Shown piece by piece: positions 1 through 64,000 of a DNA stretch of 64,000 nt. The translations under genes and the position numbers were made by a program. The notes under the pieces are model-generated. The model ran no database searches. It saw nothing but the letters and a program-made list of their open reading frames with translations, and had not been told where the DNA came from. The stretch spans positions 17,631,001 to 17,695,000 of the forward strand of contig CM049413.1 in the NCBI GenBank assembly GCA_026929865.2, given 5' to 3'. This stretch comes from Hyperoplus lanceolatus (taxonomy: Eukaryota; Chordata; Actinopteri; Uranoscopiformes; Ammodytidae). Position 1 is the stretch's first letter. Each line of letters starts with the position of its first letter.

Positions 1-719
1 TGCCTGTGTATTTTTTTTTAAACAGTGTACTGTATTGAAATAATTTATATGGTGGGTTTTTTTCCTTAAAGGACCATAATGCACCACTTTCCCAAAGAGA
101 TGCATCCCCCATTTGCCATGCTCCATCACAGATATATTGCCCTCAGTCTCAAATGAATATACACATTTATTTCACTCGGTTGACACAGCCCAAATTAGTT
201 TCTCTGTATGTTTGTGTACACTTGCATATCGTCCTTTGTGTGTGTGTGTGTGTGTGTCTTCTAAAACTTGCACTTTTTCCCCCCACGCATTCATTTCTCT
301 AATTGCACACCTTTTCCTGCCTCAGAAAACAAATGCGTAGGTTTTTTATCTGTGAGATTACACTGCCTACAGTATGTGAAATGGGCAACGATTTCTGTGT
401 CCACAACTCCCTTAAGGTGTCAAGACCTCCCCGATGTGTTGGTGGTGGTTACATCCGATGTGTTATGCGCTTTTTGAAGCCAATGGCAACCTTGATGGAT
501 GATCATACATAGTAGTCCCACCGTGGCTTCTCCCATACATAACGATGAGTGTAGCTCTCAGTGTGACATTGCCTTTATACACGCAATTTCAATTAGTTGT
601 TAGAAAGAAACATAGTTGCTAGTGAATGTTTGCTAACATCTCTCTTCTTCCTTATTCTCTTAAACCACATCCACACATTCATACACTACCCCACATACTA
701 ACTTATTTATGATCTTCAT

Positions 720-720
<1 letters not shown>

Positions 721-809
<89 letters not shown>
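721..809. repeat. (CA)n microsatellite, about 44 units
   Basis: Uninterrupted CA dinucleotides. The HTHTHT open frame across it is a by-product of the repeat. Confidence 0.98.
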
Positions 810-811
<2 letters not shown>

Positions 812-2251
812 CGAAGACTCCCCACAGGACTTGTGGTTGCTACAAGACTCTTTTGTATTCATATGAGAGAGTCTCTTTGGCACTCTCTGTTTCTCTCTCT
901 ACGTCTCTCATAAGAATACAAAATAATTAAGGCAGAATCAAAAAAAGACCAGAAAAATCTCTTCCATCCCACTCTTTTCCCATCTTATCTCCTCCCGGCG
1001 ATTCCTTTGACACATCATTGAGCTATTTCTCTCTTTAAGAAAGGGACAAGTGTAAAGCAGACCCCTTAGCTGAACACTTCAAAACATGGCTTCCTATCAA
1101 TTCCCAAAACCAAAACTGCACAAAGAGACCCAGATGTGATTTTCCTCCAGCCATACAGTTATTCCACTCCTCTCAACATAATTCTGTTAATTCCTCATTT
1201 ACCCCCCAAGCCACATTAGTATAGAGGTTGTCTTTAAATGGGCTTAACTCACTGAAAGCTGTCACCTCTTTGTTTGCCCTTAAAATATGTTAACCTGCAC
1301 ATACACTCCGCTCCCTTACACACATCTTGCGGAGGTAACTGTGGCAGCAGGGTTTGTGCCACAGACCACATGTACTGAGCAAAAAATATAGGAATGGCCA
1401 TGAATACATATAAAAAGTAAAAAGAGAAGACGACTCAGACGATTGGTTGTCCACAAGAAAAGTCTAAACATGCCCACCATGTGCTCTTCTAAGACCACTG
1501 AGTAGAATAATGAAAAAGGCAGAGAGATGTTTACCATTGGCATCAGTATATATTGTTAGTGTGTCTGTTACCTCTGCGTCTCGGTCTCTGTTGTTTGCCA
1601 CACATGCATCGTCTCACTACTACTGCTGCTGCTGCGTCTCTGCCAAAGCGCTACCAAGGCGCTGGCAGCGCGTCGGCGGTGGGGTGTGTGGCTGCTGTAG
1701 TCTTTTAACATGGTAGCCGAAAAAAAATGGCAGATGCAGAGGCTCAGCATACACAGGATCTGTGGCCCGGCCCTTATCCTCACACCATATTGGCCTTTTC
1801 ACTATCTCCTTATTCTGCCCCCCCCAAGACTTCACTCTCAGAAAGTGACAAGAAGAGATCTATTTAGATCTTGTATAAAGGGAACCAATTATCCTAAAAT
1901 GCAGCCCATGTCCATCCCACCCCCACCCCCCATCCTTCATAGCTTCCTCTACTCTATCAACCTCTCTTATCCTCCTACCATCATCCTCTTCTTCTAGAAA
2001 ACCCCCAGCAATGATTAACGTCGCTCTTGTTTTTGTTCCCTCCCTCACCCTCTGCTTTCCTTCAACGGGTCTCTTCCATCTTCGCACCAACACATAAATC
2101 TGTAAAGAGCAGACGATCCCTTGCGTCATCTGACAGTCCTGAAGGTTGCATTGGAACATGAGAACCTTCAAGCACATGAGCGTGAATACTACACGTGATT
2201 GTTGCTTGATTCCAACATGGATGCCAATGTGAATCCACAGATCCATCTTTA

Positions 2252-2285
2252 ACACACACACACACACAACACACACACACACGCA

Positions 2286-2341
<56 letters not shown>
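2252..2341. repeat. Compound (CA)n / (GCAC)n microsatellite
   Basis: CA units with one slipped AACA, then about six GCAC units, then more CA. The alternating purine-pyrimidine run could favour Z-DNA (inference). Confidence 0.96.
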
Positions 2342-2346
<5 letters not shown>

Positions 2347-3774
2347 TTTACATATGCACATTACTAGTCTATGAAGGTAAGAACATACACGTACACCTTT
2401 TGGAAAACATACTCTTTTTTTCTTTTTCATCATGTTGTACAACACCTCAGCGTCTCTTGTAAAGGGCATGGAGAGGTGAAGTGGAGGTAAATGGATCGCG
2501 GCACCCAAGGACTTCAACTTAATTTGCATAACAAGTACTGTCTGCCGAATACATGCATAGATGTGTTTTAACAAAATCATTGGTAGTTGGAAGTGGAGGG
2601 CAATGACGATGGTGGTGCACTAGTAAGTCACCACTGTTACCATCACCAAAATATAATAATGGCCATACAGTATATTATATTATAGTCCTACTGTAAATTC
2701 TTTGGATAAATGAGACACTGCACCCATATTGACTTGTCAGAAATTTAGGTAATGAGCACTGCGGAATATGTAACACTTTTTTCTAATAGTAAACCAAGTG
2801 TTACTTATAATTGCGATATTAATATTTGTTATCACTGTTTTCACACCATCTCTGCATAGCAGACATGTGACGTATTTCCCCGGAATGTGTGGATTTAATT
2901 GAACACATTACCAAAATAGATAAAAACTGTTAATGTGGCATCTGCAGAAGGTTTGGCAGCTGGTACTTGGGAGCTGCCAAAGAGAATGGCTGTCTCCTAC
3001 TGGTGCATTTCAGGGTCATTTGCCCTGCTCAAGTGCTTCTCAACAGTAGTTGATACAGATGAGCCACTTTCACACCCACATTGTTGGATTCAAACCAGGG
3101 GTGATTTTTATATACAGAGCTTTAGGGATGCCTGGAAACCTTTTAACGTAATTTATTTTTTACAAAAAACGATGCATTTTAACGTCATTTAGGTGTCTAA
3201 ATTGCGGATCTATAGTTTCATGAGGCTGTGATTATCCTCAGCTCACAAAAGATTATTTATACAAATAATAATGTCAATTTCAAACTAACTATGCTGTCAA
3301 CATATTTATATTTACTTTATGAGGCATATCATCACACATGAATGGACCAGCTTTCAGCCATATCCAGTTTCTACAATGCAGATACTTATAGGTTGCCCAC
3401 CACAGCGTGTAGAAACATATCACTGTTTCAGTCATTATTATTGATGTGCAGAACTCTGAACCTAACTTACCAAGGCTAGGGGTAGATGACATGTCCCAGG
3501 CATGACTGTAAAATTGAGCCTCTGACAGTCTATAGGCCGCTGCCATGCCATTAAATACAAAAACACTGTCTATTCTCCAACTCTTAATACACTTTGGGGC
3601 TTGATTATGTATGCAAAAAGATAAATCACTTATGTGCTTAGTAATTTAAGTTTGGCAGCCAGGCCCAGAGTCCTGGGAAAAGGGTTCAGGTTGCTCTCTG
3701 TTCTACCTCCTCTAACAGCTCATACAGTATGTAGAATAAAATGTGTTTTAGTTCTTTTATTTACAACATTATGA

Positions 3775-3963
3775 TTTTTTTTTTAAGATATTTTTTTGGC
3801 ATTTTTGTGCTTTATTGATATGGCAGACTAGAGACAGAGGTGAAATGGGGCAGAGAGGGGCGTGACATGCAGAGAACGACCGCGGGCTGGAATCGAACCC
3901 GGGTCCGCTGCTGGCCGAGGCCCATGGGGGAGACGCCCTACCAACTGAGCTAAGGGCGCCCCC
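3775..3963 (-). mobile_element. tRNA-derived SINE
   Basis: On the minus strand the element begins GGGGCGCCC and has an A box (TTAGCTCAGTTGG, plus-strand 3941-3953) and a B box (GGTTCGATTCC, 3889-3899), the internal RNA polymerase III promoter of a tRNA. A tRNA-unrelated body follows, ending near CAATAAAGCACAAAAATGCC and an A-rich tail. This is the layout of teleost tRNA SINEs. No target duplication was certain. The lack of an acceptor-stem partner and the long 3' body argue against a functional tRNA gene. Confidence 0.8.
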
Positions 3964-5943
3964 ATTTTCATTGAGGTTTGAACGATAACTGTTATCATGG
4001 GGTAACATCCATACTCCAGTGAAATATTAGCAGGAGGTATGCAAGCAGGGGACACAAATAGGATTAGTATATATGCCAGTTCTTAAATGATTAATGTTGG
4101 AAACATGTGATATGCTGCTTTGCAGAGATAAGGGGGTTAATATGTGTACTAATAGTGTACATGTGTCTCTTCCTGCATCGGTTTGGCAGGCTTGGATGCT
4201 TGTGTATGGGCGTGTAATGCAACTTACCCTTAAAATATACCTATCAGTGTGCATTTGCGTGAATATGTACTGGTGTGCCTCTCTGCATCTGTTTGTTTGA
4301 TGTTCATTTCTTTCACAGGCATTGTGACAGGACTTGTCAAGTAGGTTATGTACTGTATCCACACACACAGCACATTGTAAAGTAGCCTCTGGCTGCTGCT
4401 CACACATCAGACAATATGGGAATCGGAGTCTGACACCAATTATGCAGAAACGGTGGGAACCTGTTGCCAAACCTGACATATCAGTGGGTTGCTGTTTCTC
4501 CTCTTCATCATATGTAGCCCAAGGCTCTCTGTGTGCATGTGTGTAAATGGATGAGGATACTAGAGGCACAAACGGTTCACGGATTTCCTCCAGGATGACT
4601 CAGACAGACATAACCAATCAACCAATTGAATTTAAAATAATGTTTTGAGAAAAGAAACAACAGCTGTACACATTTGTTTTATTAATTATGTTTAAGCTTT
4701 AGATCAATATAATAAACAGTTCTACAGACTGTTCTTTAAAAAATAGCTTTAGTTCTGCATCAGAATGTGTGTTTTGGATTTAAACTGAAACTATTGAATC
4801 ACAAATGAGAGTATCAAGAATTGGGTGCAAGATTCTTGTAGGACATGTGTTTGTGGTTTGTGTGTAAAGCAGGTGATAACTTATTTCAACACAATTTTGA
4901 CTAAATCTTTATCTCAATGCATTCCACAACAAGCTCTTATTTGAATGCATGCAAGACAGAACTTTGTTTCATAGAGAAAAGTAGCAAAGTAACAAATTAA
5001 ATGAGCCGACATAAACAGGCTCTGTATTTATTGCCGCAGGATAAAGCTGTTGAGAAAACTGTTTATCTTTAAATAAGTCCATTGTATTATGTTGCATATG
5101 TCAACATTTCCTCTTGCTACTTATTTGTTCTAAAATATAATGTATGTCCCTTAATTCATGCTGAGCCTATCCAAAACACATAGTTACACATGCTCATACA
5201 CAAGACTCCAGGCAATTTATCGTTAAGATTGTACTTGAATGAGGCAGTCACTTTTCCACAAACAAGCGAAAAACACATACACAACTCCTGTGCGTTTCGC
5301 ATACAGTGGACCACCAGCTGGCTGACAGCTGTCCGCACCAAAGTGAAGAGTAGATATTTTTACAGCTTCATTTTTTGATGTCTAGACTAAAAGTATAAAC
5401 ACTGTGGCAGAGGTATTTGCTTGACTGACATTGTGGAACATCAATATAAAGCTTTGGATGTGTTGTAAGTGATTTTTTTGTCCTTCTTTTATATGTCCCC
5501 CTTAAACATTTTGTTTATTTTCCTTTATTCTTATATTCTCCTTTAATTATTATTTTTTTTAACCTGTTTTCATGTAAATGTAATAAAAAAAACAAATACT
5601 GAGCCTTAACAAAGACATTTTGGGCAGAGTTTGCTTAAGCTTTTTACTAATCTCCCTGTCAATGAACAACCAACGTTACTATATATGAGAGAGGAGCTGG
5701 AGCCTAGATGATTCTCTTGACTAAAGCTGTTAATGGAAAGGCTGCAAGATATGGACCTTGCTGTAATTACCCTCTATTAAAAGAAGCTAAGGTCTGTTTT
5801 AACAAAATGAAATGCAAATGGGATGTGAGCTAATATAACAGCCTTTTGTCAGCCGTGAGGTTGCTTTCCTCAAGACTGCATTTTAAAGAGAAATGCAAGT
5901 GTAAACATATCAGAGGGTAGTGTCATATATCACCTTGTCATAG

Positions 5944-63608
<57,665 letters not shown>

Positions 63609-64000
63609 GTAAGAAAATACCTCTCTAACTCATCAATACCAGCCTCGGCTTCTCATCCCTGTACATTCACAAACATACTAGAGGAATCATATGAGTTCTG
63701 CCAGTAAACTCTATGTGTCTTTCTTGAACAAAACCAACATGTTCTGTGTCAAATATGTTGAAAGTCAAGTATTCCACAAAGCCTATACGTTATCAGCAAT
63801 TCTGTCTATGATTTCAATAGACAGAATCTCAAGGTCCCTCCCCCAAGTGGAGAAGCATACAAACCGTAGGTGAGAGGAGAGTTAGATAATAATAATAATG
63901 CATTTTATTTGGAGGGGCCTTTCAAGACTCAAGGTCGCCGTACATTTAAAAACATATACATTATAAAAAGCAAGGCAGGTACACAAATATAATTAAAAAC
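63609..64000 (+). other. Start of the intron after Sushi22 (partial)
   Basis: 392 nt to the window end. The last 115 nt look like the tail of a retroelement. Confidence 0.75.
63886..64000 (-). mobile_element. Possible LINE 3' end, running off the window
   Basis: (AATA)n-like run ATAATAATAATG followed by CATTTTATTTGGAGGGGCCTTTCAAG, a pattern like fish non-LTR 3' tails in reverse orientation (recalled). Only the tail is in the window. Confidence 0.45.

Noticed and set aside
709-930. Open frames coding poly-HisThr or poly-CysVal, here and at 1860-2580, 11375-11705, 26544-26906, 35420-35814 and 59645-59996
   Set aside because: They are translations of (CA)n or (GT)n microsatellites with no other protein features.
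3889-3963. A functional tRNA gene on the minus strand
   Set aside because: A and B boxes are present, but there is no matching acceptor stem, and the tRNA part is fused to a long SINE body with an A-rich tail.

Overview
This window is vertebrate genomic DNA, most likely from a ray-finned (teleost) fish. The signs are short phase-1 exons separated by AT-rich introns, very many (CA)n microsatellites, fish-type Tc1 elements, a tRNA-derived SINE, an L2-type LINE and hAT-like MITEs. No bacterial or phage gene organisation is present.

A single host gene fills the window on the + strand: an internal part of a CSMD gene (CUB and Sushi multiple domains), best matched to csmd2. I could place 32 exons from 5982 to 63608. 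All 31 introns are GT-AG, and one reading frame of 1,657 complete codons runs through every exon without a stop. In order they encode the second half of CUB8, then Sushi8, CUB9, Sushi9, CUB10, Sushi10, CUB11, Sushi11, CUB12, Sushi12, CUB13, Sushi13, CUB14 and Sushi14, and then the start of the tandem Sushi tract (Sushi15 to Sushi22). Domain numbers assume the usual CSMD layout of 14 CUBs. The 5' exons, the rest of the Sushi tract, the membrane segment and the cytoplasmic tail lie outside the window. The choice of csmd2 over csmd1 and csmd3 rests on residues recalled from the mammalian proteins and was not tested by alignment.

Layout: 1-5981 is intron with a SINE and (CA)n arrays. From 5982 to 39124 CUB and Sushi exons alternate across introns of up to 5.6 kb; the intron at 15913-21560 holds a nearly full-length, inactivated Tc1 transposon. 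The 8.3 kb intron at 39125-47422 holds a Harbinger-like element and a truncated L2 LINE. The intron splitting CUB14 (47612-50596) holds a Tc1 copy converted into a 1.4 kb palindrome. Five Sushi exons are packed into 54610-56659. The intron at 60913-63425 holds nested MITEs with clear target-site duplications.

I found no previously undescribed biological system. The observations most worth following up are the foldback Tc1 element, the nested MITEs with readable insertion order, and the nearly constant 327-nt CUB coding modules, which carry introns at different places.
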